The notes beneath the pieces were generated by a model that saw nothing but the letters and a program-made list of their open reading frames with translations, made no database searches and was not told where the DNA came from. The translations under genes and the position numbers were made by a program. Source: Vulcanisaeta sp. JCM 16161 (GTDB lineage Archaea; Thermoproteota; Thermoprotei; Thermoproteales; Thermocladiaceae). Taken from it: 64,000 bases of DNA. The stretch lies in NCBI RefSeq assembly GCF_001316285.1, contig NZ_BBDO01000006.1, forward strand, positions 62,001 to 126,000, read 5' to 3'. This document shows, piece after piece, positions 19,540 through 28,727 of this stretch (position 1 is its first letter; every line of letters starts with the position of its first letter).

Positions 19540-19990
19540 AACCTAATCACCCAATAAGTAATGTACACAAACACATTGCCGCTAATACGTATAATCACGG
19601 CATTCACATAGGCATTACCAACCATACCCTGTACTGCGCCGCCCTGAATAACCTCCACGAGACTCCCATTGGCGATTGATGAGCACAGCGTGTACGATTT
19701 TGATAATAGCAATAGCGATATACCTTTAACTTGACCTGGGCTTAGCGTTATAATGGTGCCATTTTGCATATGAATCATTGCCAATGACGATCCTAAATTC
19801 GTAAATTCAACATCGATTCTGACCATGGTCCCACATGGAACATTGACCACGATTAAGCCGCTACCGTTTATTAGCTCGCCAATATAGTGCCCAGTTGGTG
19901 GTTGATTAGTAGGAATATTATTTCGAGACATATGATTATTGCGAGAATTAGGATAATGTCCCCGTTACTAACCTTCGTGTTAAAAATCAT
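19536..19990 (-). CDS. Membrane-anchored small extracytoplasmic protein (one frameshift)
   Basis: About 151 aa. From ATG 19990 the protein begins MIFNTKVSNGDIILILAIII, an N-terminal signal-anchor helix in the first 30 residues. One base added near 19895 joins it to an external, strand-rich domain with two Cys (GHYIGELINGSGLIVVNVPC; then SKSYTLCSS) ending WVIRL. Without correction only an ATG at 19931 is found and the helix is lost. A 14-bp AT alternation (19989-20002) and GGTTTAAAAC at 20004-20013 form the promoter region. It is the first gene of the small membrane operon. Homology unknown. Confidence 0.6.
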
Positions 19991-20099
19991 ATATATATAT
20001 ATCGGTTTAAAACGGCATTATCGTCTTAAAAACTAAACTCATTGGGAATGAGTACGCTTGAGCTTGGTATGGGCTATGTTTTGTTGGCGTTAGGTTTAT

Positions 20100-20171
20100 A
20101 GTTCCTAGGCGGAACTTAGTTCCGGTGCGGAACTTATTCGATCCAAGACCTAAAAGTTCTAGGAGTGAACT
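20100..20171. promoter_or_regulatory. Three 17-bp inverted repeats (AGTTC...GAACT) around an ATPase start
   Basis: Three dyads of identical length: AGTTCCTAGGCGGAACT (20100-20116), AGTTCCGGTGCGGAACT (20118-20134) and AGTTCTAGGAGTGAACT (20155-20171). The first begins directly after the TATA box GGTTTATA (20092-20099), the second contains the GTG start codon (20125), and the third is in the coding sequence. The spacing (18 and 37 bp between starts) and shared arms point to binding sites for one dimeric regulator. The ATPase itself ends in a winged-helix domain, so autoregulation is possible. Confidence 0.6.
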
Positions 20172-21140
20172 CTTTGATAGAGTAGATGAGCTGGAGATTC
20201 TCGATAAATCCGTTGGTAGGCCTCTTATCGTTGTTCTTGGTATTAGGCGTATCGGTAAGACATCCCTTGTTAAGTCCTTTCTTGAGCCGTATAATGGCAT
20301 TTACATCGACCTACGTGGTGCGGCTACGCACTTAGATCTTTATGAGAGGTTATCTGAGGGTTTAAGCAACGGTCTTAGTAAGTTGAGGAGAATTATCGAG
20401 GGTATTAGGGGTATTAGGATCATGGAGTTTGGCGTTGAGATTAGGTGGAGGGGTACGGATTCCATAAGCTTATTGGGGCTTCTTGAGGAGTTGAATCGTA
20501 GAGGGCAATTCATTGTTGTACTTGATGAGGTACAGGATGCAAAACCACCCATATCTGCTGAGCTTAGGAGGGTCTTGGCATATACCTATGATCATTTAAG
20601 CAATATAACGGTTGTTCTCAGTGGTTCTGAGGTTAGGTTGTTGAGCGATTTCATCGGTGTTGATAATCCAGAGTCTCCACTATATGGTAGGTACTTTATT
20701 GAGGTTGATGTTCGTAGATTCTCAAGGGATGAGTCACTGGATTTCCTGAGACTCGGCTTTAGGCAGGAGGTATTGAGCCTCCCGAGAATCTGCTTAAAGA
20801 CGCCGTCGACATCTTTGATGGTATACCTGGGTGGCTCGTCCAGTTTGGTAGAAATTATATAGATGGAATACGCGACATAAATGCCATTAGGGAGCAGGCA
20901 ATTTCCATAGCGCTTAGTGAATTAATGAGGTTATCCAGGAGAGAGAGGGCTGTGCTTAAGGCCATTGCCGAGGGTGCAAGGACGTGGGGGCAGGTTAGAA
21001 GAATAGTTGAGGAGAGGCTTGGTGAGACAATCCCCAAGTCTAGCCTGACGAGGATAATTAATAAGTTGGAGTCCCTTAGTATAATTAAAGATTATGAATT
21101 TTTAGATAATGTTTATCGAGATGCCGCCCAACGATTATGA
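20125..21140 (+). CDS. Archaeal AAA ATPase with C-terminal winged helix (one frameshift)
   Basis: About 339 aa of the archaeal ATPase family (PF01637 type). Walker A is GIRRIGKTSL (residues about 39-48), Walker B is FIVVLDEVQD, and sensor-1 SGSE follows. A frameshift at about 20765 interrupts it; continuing in the next frame gives PPENLLKDAVDIFDGIPGWL, then a winged-helix domain (AIAEGARTWGQVRRIVEER, SSLTRIINKLESLSIIKDY). The family is highly amplified in hyperthermophilic archaea and often mobile or linked to toxins, with role unclear. GTG 20125 fits a leaderless start 28 nt after the TATA box. It ends one base before the convergent aconitase gene. Confidence 0.85.
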
Positions 21141-23860
21141 TTATCCACCTCCTTGTCTGTATTTCCTTATTATTTGCCTAAGTACGTACTGTAGTATGCC
21201 TCCGTTCAGGAAGTACTGAACCTCCATTGGCGTATCAAGTCTCACAAGCAACTTTGTCTTTATGACCCTGCCATCGGCTTATGCACGACTAATTCAACGG
21301 TTTGCCTAGGCTTTAATCCCTGGGATAGCCCTATTATGTCGAATGTCTCGTCGCCCGTTATGCCAAGCTTATCCGCATCCTCACCCTCCATGAACTGAAG
21401 CGGTAGTATGCCCATCTCAACAAGGTTACTCCTGTGTATTCTCTCGAAGCTCTTTGCAATGACCGCCTTTATGCCCAGGAGCTTCGGCCCTTAGCCGCCC
21501 AGTCCCTTGAGCTGCCGGCACCGTATGTTTGACCGGCAAGTATTATTAATGGTACGCCTCCTCCTTATACTTCATGGCCGCGTCAAACACGGTCATTAAT
21601 TGACCATCAGGCCAGTGTATTGTGTATCCGCCTCAATGACCTTACCACCCATCTTATTCTTGACACCCCTACTCCAGAATGCACCCCTAACCATTACCTC
21701 CCAATTACCCCTCCTCGTGCCGAAGGTGTTGAATTCGCTTGGCTTCACGCCAAGTGACATTAAGTACTTACCTGCAGGTGAGTCTGCGGGTATCGAACCT
21801 GCCGGCGATATGTGTCCGTGGTTATGTTATCGCCAAGTACCAGCAATGCCCTGGCGCCAATTATGTCCTTAACCTCAACGAGCCTGTCTGGGTCGAAGTC
21901 GTCGAAGAACGGCGGCCTCCTTATGTACGTATTCTTCGGGTTCCACTGGTATAGATCACCACTTGGTGCCTTTAGCATGTTCCACTCGTCTGGCACCAGG
22001 TCACCTATTTTCGTGTACTTCTCCGTGAATTCATCAGGTGTTACGTACTTCTCGACGTAATTCCTTACCTCATCATCACTGGGCCACAGGTCCTTTAGGT
22101 AAACGGGCCTTCCATCACTTGTATACGTAACCGGTTCCTTGGTTAAGTCCTTATTGACAGTGCCGGCTAGTGCGTAGACCACGACCATGGGTGGTGAGGC
22201 CAGGTAATTAGCCCTGACGTCCGGGTGTATCCTACCCTCAAAGTTCCTATTTCCTGAGAGTACGGCTGCTGCCACCAAATCATTCTCCCTAATAGCCCTA
22301 ACAACGGCTCGGGAAGTGGGCCGGTATTGCCTATACAGACCATGCAGCCAAAACCAGTTATGTAAAAGCCAATCTTCTCAAGATACTGAAGCAGGCCTGA
22401 CCTCCTTAGGTATTCCTCAACAACCCTAGAACCTGGTGCTAAGACGGTCTTAACGTATGGTGGCGGTGATATGCCGAGCTCAACAGCCCTCTTGGCAACG
22501 AGACCGGACGCCATTAATAGGTATGGGTTGCTCGTGTTTGTACAGCTTGTGATTGCTGCAATGGCTACAAAGCCATCCTCTAGCTCCACCTTCTTACCAT
22601 CAATCTCTATGATTACCTTCCTCCTACCACTCATGCCCCTCTTCTTATTCCTATCCTCAATGACTGGCTCAAGGCTCTTAGGCACCTCGCCTAGGGACCT
22701 CCTCTGCCATGGGAGTGATGGTCCAGCCAGGCTTGGCTCTATGCTGATAGGTCAATGCTTATTACCTGGCTATACTCGACATCACCCTCCTTAGGCGAGC
22801 CAAAGACCCCCTGCTCCATGAAGTACTTCTCAATGAGTGATATCAACCACTCATCCCTACCAGTGAGCCTTAGGTAAGCCAGTGTTTGCTCATCCACTGG
22901 GAATAATCCAGTGGTTGCGCCGTACTCAGGGGCCATGTTAGCTATCGTTGCCCTATCAGGGACGGGTAATTCCCTAACGCCCTCACCAAAGAACTCGACG
23001 AACTTATCAACGACGTTATACTTCCTAAGGGTCTCGGTAACGTAGAGCACTATGTCCGTCGCCGTAACACCAGGTCTTGGCTTGCCATAGAGGTGAACAC
23101 CAACAACCTGTGGCGGCAGTACAGCTATTGGTTGACCAAGTAATGCGGCCTCGGCCTCAACACCACCAACGCCCCAACCAACAACGCCAAGCCCATTAAT
23201 CATTGTTGTGTGGGAGTCCATGCCGACTACGGTATCGAAGTACGCAAGTCTCTCATTGGGCCCAAGGTCCTCGGTCATTACAACCCTCGCAATATGCTCA
23301 AGGTGCACCTGGTGAATAATACCAGTGCCCGGTGGGAAGACCCTGAAGTTCCTGAAGGCGTTCTGAGCCCACTTAAGGAACTCATACCTCTCTGCGTTCC
23401 TCTCAACCTCAAGCTTAATGTTTAGCCTAACGGAGTCAGGCCTGCCCCAGTAGTCGGCCTGTACGCTGTGGTCTATGATTAAGTCCGTCGGTACCTGCGG
23501 ATTAATGACCTTTGGGTCAATGCCGTACTTAGCCACTATTTCCCTCATCACGGCTAGGTCAACTAGGGCGGGTACTCCCGTGTAGTCCTGCATTAAGACC
23601 CTGGCAACCTTTATTGGGACCTCCTTAGTGCCTGGATTCTTCGGGTTCCAATGCAGTAGGTTCTCAATATCCTCCTCCGTGATTGCCTGCCCATCGTAAT
23701 TCCTGAGCAGGTTCTCTATGAAGACCTTAATCGTGTATGGGAACCTGGCAATGTCAAAGCCCTCCCTCTCAAGCGCCTTCAATGAGTAATAGCGAACCTT
23801 GATGCCACCAACATCCATTACGCTTAAAGTATTCCATAAATTGGGTAGGTTCTTGGCCAC
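21141..23860 (-). CDS. acnA: Aconitate hydratase, AcnA/IRP type (many frameshifts)
   Basis: About 907 aa, cytosolic 4Fe-4S enzyme converting citrate to isocitrate in the TCA cycle. The first 373 residues are intact ([23 protein letters not shown]-type site as [31 protein letters not shown]). Cluster ligands are in [12 protein letters not shown] and [12 protein letters not shown]. The swivel domain has [14 protein letters not shown] and [11 protein letters not shown], recovered by shifting frame. Breaks are seen at about 22740, 22300, 21815, 21610, 21550, 21490 and 21280; each is mended by one or two bases, giving a tail ending [10 protein letters not shown] at 21141. No adjacent TCA gene. A functional gene with sequence errors is much more likely than a pseudogene. 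Confidence 0.92.
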
Positions 23861-23913
23861 GGGGGTATAATTAATTCATGTGATTTTTAATATTTGCCCT
23901 TTAATTAACGGGA

Positions 23914-25297
23914 TTACCTTGCGAATTGGTTATAGCCGGAGGCATTAACGTTGTAGTAGGTTAGGTCCCAGGTAGGTGGCGCACTTAGTTCAAAGGGTAT
24001 CATGTAGCTTGCGGGTAATGTCGCAGTGGTTCCATTCAAGAATGTGACCTCTATGTCGAACATCGTACCATTAAACACATAATCATATATCGGGTACTTA
24101 GTATATGCATACTGAAACTCAAGTTGCGTGTATGTTGCGTAGAATGGCGTTCCACTATATGGTATTGCATGTATCCATAATTGGCTCGTATTATAGTCGT
24201 AAATCTCGAAGACTATCTCCTTAGAGGACATGTTGTAGTAAATCATTAGTTTAAGCAGTGTATTATTGGGTGTTGGTACGCCGGGTAGCACCGCTGGATT
24301 CATCGTAGTCTCATTGAAGTAGTAATGGGCTATGCAGTTCTTGCCAGGTACGTACCAAGGGGCAATTGTGCCATTTGGGTCCAGGTCAATACCAATCTGG
24401 AAGAAACCAACGCAGGATGACCTGGTGGCTCCGTAATAATTCATGGCGTTTATCTGGAAGCTCAGTATACCGACCTGTGGTGTATTCCAATACCTAAGTA
24501 GTACGAGTGCGGTTAGGTTATAGAATGGCGGTAGTAGGGTGACGAGAAGGCCTGATCCCTGTCCATAACCCTCCATGTTATCGTACTTCTGCAGGTATAT
24601 GGGTATTTCGAGACTGGTGACTATTATGTCCGTGTAATAGACAGTCCCGTTCGTCGTGATTATGGCTACCGTGTAGTAATTACCCGCGTTTGGCACGGAA
24701 ACTTATTGTATGGGGTGCTCGCATTAAACACATTAACCATTATGAAGACCCAACCAGGTGGGTAAAGCGCATTTGAAAGTTTTGACAGGGGAACCACGGG
24801 CTTTAGGTCCGTTAGGTTTGGGCCAGCCCATACATAACCATTAGCAACACCGACAATGGCAACCGCTCATAATTACTATTTACTAAGCCGAAGAACCCAC
24901 TACCACCATCACCGTAATAAATCGCCACCTGGAAGGATAGGAATTGATCACCCCTAACTATTAATGATGAATTAACAATATCAATTTGAGGTTCGCCATT
25001 TAAGGCAGTAGACTCCAACGCGGGTTCACCCCAGTAATTAGGTTGCGTAACTATTACCGGCGTCTGCCCGCTAATGGGTATCCACCCATAATAACTGAGT
25101 GGCTCATTAACGTATTCAAAGTTAGACACGTAAGCAAAGGCGCCAACAAAGGACGCCGCTGGCGCCATTCTTGGCAGTGGTTGGTGCGCACGTACATACA
25201 CATGGTTAGGTGAATAGGCGTGTATAATCAACGTCATTATGAGTATTACCGCTATTATAATCGTAATTTTTATTGCGTTCCGGTTATTCTTTGTCAT
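23914..25297 (-). CDS. Large secreted or surface protein, unknown (frameshifts)
   Basis: About 460 aa. The first 30 residues have a basic head and hydrophobic helix (NNRNAIKITIIIAVILIMTL), a signal peptide or anchor. The rest is rich in Asn, Thr, Tyr and Ser with many N-glycosylation sequons, as is usual for crenarchaeal surface proteins. Breaks at about 24850 and 24700 split it; the middle piece reads ANGYVWAGPNLTDLKP and YPPGWVFIMVNVFNAS. Two Cys occur as SSCVGFFQIG and GKNCIAHYY. No protease or glycosidase motif was recognised. It may be a glycan-binding or structural exoprotein; this is a guess from composition. Confidence 0.65.
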
Positions 25298-25344
25298 AAA
25301 TTAAGTAATTAATTGATCATTGTTTTAAATTTTACTACTAATGC

Positions 25345-26000
25345 CTAATCACCAATCATTGACCTCTCCTCGGCTGTGACCTCCTCCTCCGAGTCAACAT
25401 GCAGTCTCCTTGTTTGTATGCCATCAGGCGTTAGCAATACCATCTTTACTGATGCGCCATCCTCACCAAACCTCGTTAGGTACCTAAGTAATACCTTGTT
25501 TGCAAGGACTATGCCTATGTGCTGTGTCTTACCGTTCAACGAGACACTTTGGTGATAGTGCCAAATCTCCTTCTTCGTTACTATATTGAATTGCTTGACT
25601 ATGGAGTCTTATAATCATCAAGGACCAGGTTATAAATACTTAGGACCCTCCATATCCTCTTCGTCGGGTTTATCTCGCCGTAAATCACCACCACGGGTCT
25701 CTCGGTCTTCTTCTCCTTAACCCTCGACTGGTAGATGGCTGTTATCACGGGCTTTGAGTCAAGCATTAGTAAGTCCTTGATTGGCTGCCTATACCTAATC
25801 ACGGCGGCCATGAATGGCATTAATAGCCTAAACCTGAACTCGACACCATTCGGTATTTTTACACTGTCGAAATTACAGTTATAGCAATGAATTCTCACGA
25901 TGGCTGGTGATGGTTCTATTAACCTCCTTATGAAATCCTGACCTTCCTCAATGAGTTCCTCGTTGTTCACCTTCTTGGATTCATCATTAATAGCCATCAA
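25345..26000 (-). CDS. Hypothetical protein with Cys pair (one frameshift)
   Basis: About 218 aa, soluble. ATG 26000 follows a TATA-like AATTTAATAAATT by about 25 nt, with GGTGAT just upstream. The N-terminal part contains VRIHCYNCNFDSVKIP (C-x2-C), then YRQPIKDLLMLDSKPV and KTERPVVVIYGEINP. One base added near 25605 joins ...LDDYK to DSIVKQFNIVTKKEIWHYHQ and a C-terminal part ending TAEERSMIGD. The fold looks alpha/beta. No family recognised. It is divergent from a small gene at 26124. Confidence 0.6.
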
Positions 26001-26123
26001 TATTCTATCACCTTTAGAATTTATTAAATTTATGGTTCATAGTGATAATATTGTTCTATGGAAAATATGCAGATTTTGCGCCTTACAAACTACTTTTTAA
26101 TTGGCTCACGAAGCAATAGATGT

Positions 26124-26333
26124 ATGGCGGAGTATGAATTAAGGAAGTACATAACCTATGGACAATTAATAATGTGGCCGAGGTTAATCATAAGCATTAA
26201 GAATCACGTGAAGGTAATACTCATGACCAGCCTATCAAATAAGAGTGAGATTAGGAGTATTAGGTGCTCAAGGATTGAATTCATGATGAAACAAGGACCT
26301 ACTGCCCAGTGGACTTTAGGGAGTAAACAATAA
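26124..26333 (+). CDS. Small hypothetical protein
   Basis: 69 aa from ATG 26124 (MAEYELRKYITYGQLIMWPR), which lies exactly 26 nt from the centre of TTTTTAATTG (26094-26103), the normal leaderless spacing here. A longer in-frame version from ATG 26058 exists, but that start precedes the TATA box. The protein is basic with several Ile and Met, and has no recognised family. Its last 35 bp overlap the 3' end of the NAD kinase gene on the other strand. The promoter geometry is the main reason to accept it. Confidence 0.45.
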   Translation: MAEYELRKYITYGQLIMWPRLIISIKNHVKVILMTSLSNKSEIRSIRCSRIEFMMKQGPTAQWTLGSKQ

Positions 26334-27285
26334 CCTCCTTATTACCCCTAATGATTACCTGCCTCTGAATCAAGCCCTTCCTAATCAAAATACTCAATGC
26401 ATTCCTAACAGTCCTACTCGGAAGCATAGTCTTCTCAATGATCTCCTTCTGCGTTAATTGACCCTCATACTCAAGTATCTTGAGTATGAACTTAGCACTT
26501 GGTGGTAAATCCATGTTTGCCAGTAGACTTATTTTCTTCTCATAACGCCCAATGGCACTCGAGACCTCACCAATCCTAACAAGCTTAAGTGGTTTTCCAG
26601 GCGTTATCCTGACCTCATTACCGACGAATGTCCTGATACTACCATCTATTATTACTTCAACCCTAGATCTAGAGATTAAATCCCTTATTGTAATTATAGA
26701 GTCACTGGGTACGATGACAGGCACGCGTGCTAGGTTCGTACTATTAACAGGCACGATCTCGAAGACCTGGGCCCTCGAATGTATTAATGGGCCGCCAGCC
26801 GACATTGCGTATGCCGTGGAACCCGTGGGTGTTGATATTATTAAGCCATCGGCAACGTCATGCCATAGGTACTCATTATTCACGTATAGGCTATACTCAA
26901 GGGTTATCGCGCTCTTGGCAGGGAAGATTGCGACCTCATTTATTGCATATGGTAATTTCTTACCCTTAACATTAACAGAAAGTCTTTGTATGTCCTCAAT
27001 ATCGTAATTGCCGCTCATTATTATCGATAATGCCTTATCCAGGTTGGTTATATCCACGGAATTCAGAAAACTCAGGCCAAACCCCACGGTGAGGACCGGC
27101 CCATCCCATGAATCCAACTTATGGAGGTTCATTATTATGAATTTATCGGTCCCCACAATGCCTATGATATCATAACCATTAAGGTTCTCGTTCAATTCCG
27201 TAGTCACAGCAAAGTATGGATAATTATTAATTAACTTCTTAACCTCATCAATAACACTGGGCATAGCTATCAATAATCCCTTCAT
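26299..27285 (-). CDS. NAD kinase with C-terminal winged-helix domain
   Basis: 328 aa, intact. Residues 1-250 are an NAD(+) kinase (NADP formation): INEVAIFPAKS with the conserved NE, and DGLIISTPTGSTAYAMSAGG (about 146-165). The family's GGDG motif is altered to VGTDK (residues 44-48), keeping the Asp but losing Gly residues. Residues about 258-325 form a winged helix (FILKILEYEGQLTQKEIIEK, SRTVRNALSILIRKGLIQR). The fusion suggests that the enzyme, or a regulator derived from it, senses NAD(P) and binds DNA; that is inference. The start ATG 27285 is uncontested. Confidence 0.85.
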   Translation of the reverse strand: MKGLLIAMPSVIDEVKKLINNYPYFAVTTELNENLNGYDIIGIVGTDKFIIMNLHKLDSWDGPVLTVGFGLSFLNSVDITNLDKALSIIMSGNYDIEDIQRLSVNVKGKKLPYAINEVAIFPAKSAITLEYSLYVNNEYLWHDVADGLIISTPTGSTAYAMSAGGPLIHSRAQVFEIVPVNSTNLARVPVIVPSDSIITIRDLISRSRVEVIIDGSIRTFVGNEVRITPGKPLKLVRIGEVSSAIGRYEKKISLLANMDLPPSAKFILKILEYEGQLTQKEIIEKTMLPSRTVRNALSILIRKGLIQRQVIIRGNKEVIVYSLKSTGQ

Positions 27286-27327
27286 CTTTGTTAATTATAG
27301 AATGTTATAAGAATTTATTTTTTTACT

Positions 27328-27633
27328 ATGGCGATCTCGATAATGTATGCCTTAAAAATGCGGGCAATTACTCGCAGGGTGATGATAACAATAATTGTTG
27401 GAGTGCTCGGACTACTATTCATTGCGGTTGGTTGGGTGCTCGCACTAGGTGATGTGCCACCGCTCAGGTTAACAATACCATACCTAATAGGCAGTGCCCT
27501 ACTCACGGCATACTCAGCACTTAATTGGAACCTCATCTTTCTAATACTAAATGGTGCCGCAACAATACTCTCAGCCATTAATCTAGTAAGGAGGATTAGA
27601 ATGAATAAGGTTAATACCAAAGATCATGGATAA
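27328..27633 (+). CDS. Small membrane protein, CBU_0592-like
   Basis: Up to 101 aa with three or four membrane helices (MITIIVGVLGLLFIAVGWVL, IPYLIGSALLTAYSALNWN, LIFLILNGAATILSAINLV) and a basic tail. The pattern of two closely spaced helices with LNGAATILSAINLVRR resembles the small CBU_0592-type membrane proteins of bacteria and archaea. Start unclear: ATG 27328, 27343 or 27358; the T-rich TATA region near 27311-27320 favours 27343. The 3' end overlaps the opposite-strand gene by 51 bp. Function unknown. Confidence 0.6.
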   Translation: MAISIMYALKMRAITRRVMITIIVGVLGLLFIAVGWVLALGDVPPLRLTIPYLIGSALLTAYSALNWNLIFLILNGAATILSAINLVRRIRMNKVNTKDHG

Positions 27634-28164
27634 AGCCATAAGCTCAAGCACCAGATCACCCCTCGCAATACGCACATCACCACCATTACTTAATAACCAA
27701 CTTATTGACGAGTCAAGGATCAAAGTCCCCCTAGCAGTACCCCTACCTAGCGTTACCACGCATTTACCCCCGTCCTCATTAAGTACGATTACCGTGTATA
27801 TCGACCCAGGAATCACCTGGTCCCTAATCACAACCTCGGCCACACCAAATGCATTAATTACCTGGGTCTTAATGAAACCCAGCGATGACAATGCATCGTC
27901 AATACCCTTCGCATTACCAATTCTTCGAGTTAAGTTAATCACGGTTGAGAGTATGCCCCTTGCAGTGTTCCTCTGAATTGGTATAACCCCTCCGTAAGGC
28001 ATTAGGGACAGGGCAACAAAGCCTTTAGCCGCGCACTCGCTATTTACTGAAATCACGATGCTACGTGGCGGTGCATTGCAATCATTAATCCTAACAATCT
28101 CCTCCCCCAACTCCCTAACCGCATCAATTAACCATTGAGGTGGTTCACCGAATACGTATATCAA
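27583..28164 (-). CDS. Hypothetical protein upstream-linked to rpo11
   Basis: 193 aa, intact, soluble alpha/beta. It begins MIYVFGEPPQWLIDAVRELG, then contains NAPPRSIVISVNSECAAKG, PIQRNTARGILSTVINLTRR and GRGTARGTLILDSSISWLL. I do not recognise the family. It follows rpo11 by 43 bp on the same strand and could share its transcript, which would suggest a housekeeping role, but no motif supports a specific one. Its 3' end is antisense to a small membrane gene. Confidence 0.6.
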   Translation of the reverse strand: MIYVFGEPPQWLIDAVRELGEEIVRINDCNAPPRSIVISVNSECAAKGFVALSLMPYGGVIPIQRNTARGILSTVINLTRRIGNAKGIDDALSSLGFIKTQVINAFGVAEVVIRDQVIPGSIYTVIVLNEDGGKCVVTLGRGTARGTLILDSSISWLLSNGGDVRIARGDLVLELMALSMIFGINLIHSNPPY

Positions 28165-28207
28165 GGATAGATCACCATACCCAGGGACTTAACGTATTTT
28201 GTTAAAT

Positions 28208-28483
28208 TTATGACGAGCCTAAAAATCCCTTCTCCAGCTCCTCAACATCCCTCAATATCTCATTCACAGTCTCCTTAATAACATCAAGAGGCGGCTTACC
28301 CCTTGTCTTTATCCTAAACCGAACATTTTGGGTCAATGGGTGGTCGACATCGTACATCGCATACTCAACATCAGGTCTCTTCAGTAGGTACTCAATCAAC
28401 GGCGCAAATAATGTGTATGTCTCCCCCTGAATTATAGCCTCTAGGTAATTGTCCTCGGCCTTAACAATACTTATCCTAATCAC
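28208..28483 (-). CDS. rpo11: DNA-directed RNA polymerase subunit Rpo11 (RpoL)
   Basis: 91-aa subunit that pairs with Rpo3 to form the assembly platform of archaeal RNA polymerase, the counterpart of eukaryotic RPB11. Diagnostic segments are the N-terminal strand with NYLEAIIQGETYTLFAPLIEYL, the central YAMYDVDHPLTQNVRFRIKT, and the C-terminal dimerisation helix VIKETVNEILRDVEELEK. Length and frame are normal. The TATA box CTTTTATTTAAC on the minus strand (about 28504-28515) is 26 nt upstream of the ATG. Confidence 0.95.
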   Translation of the reverse strand: MIRISIVKAEDNYLEAIIQGETYTLFAPLIEYLLKRPDVEYAMYDVDHPLTQNVRFRIKTRGKPPLDVIKETVNEILRDVEELEKGFLGSS

Positions 28484-28555
28484 GAAATCAATGTGGAATA
28501 GGTAGTTAAATAAAAGCTTTAGCTCTAGCTTAAAAATAATACATTGAGCATATAA

Positions 28556-28613
28556 TTAGTGATGACAACCCCCGGAGCGGACAGCGCATGAAGAATTCAC
28601 GTACCGGCTGATC
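28556..28613 (+). ncRNA. Candidate C/D box sRNA
   Basis: C box GTGATGA (28559-28565), 12-nt guide CAACCCCCGGAG, D' CGGA, 7-nt spacer, C' TGAAGA (28589-28594), 13-nt guide, and a perfect D box CTGA (28608-28611). CTTAAAAATAA at 28529-28539 is a TATA box about 26 nt before the C box. The geometry is looser than in the other candidates. It lies in the gap between rpo11 and the CBS gene. Confidence 0.5.
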
Positions 28614-28663
28614 ATATTCGTTAATTTAGCATCAAAAATTATTGTAAATAAATGGATTGATCT

Positions 28664-28720
28664 CTCTTCAGTCGTTAGCGAAGTAATCATCGGTCATTAA
28701 AGGGTGCGTTCATCATCAAC
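28664..28720 (-). ncRNA. Candidate C/D box sRNA downstream of the CBS gene
   Basis: On the minus strand: C box ATGATGA (28716-28710), 12-nt guide ACGCACCCTTTA, D' ATGA, 4-nt spacer, C' TGATTA (28689-28684), 12-nt guide CTTCGCTAACGA, and D box CTGA (28671-28668). The spacing equals that of the pair at 38.9 kb. It starts about 11 nt after the CBS gene stop on the same strand and has no clear TATA box, so it may be processed from that mRNA's 3' end. Confidence 0.6.
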
Positions 28721-28727
28721 AAATCAT

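Noticed and set aside
19989..20002. AT dinucleotide run as a replication origin element
   Set aside because: It is only 14 bp, no origin-binding repeats or cdc6 gene are near, and it fits a promoter of the small membrane operon.
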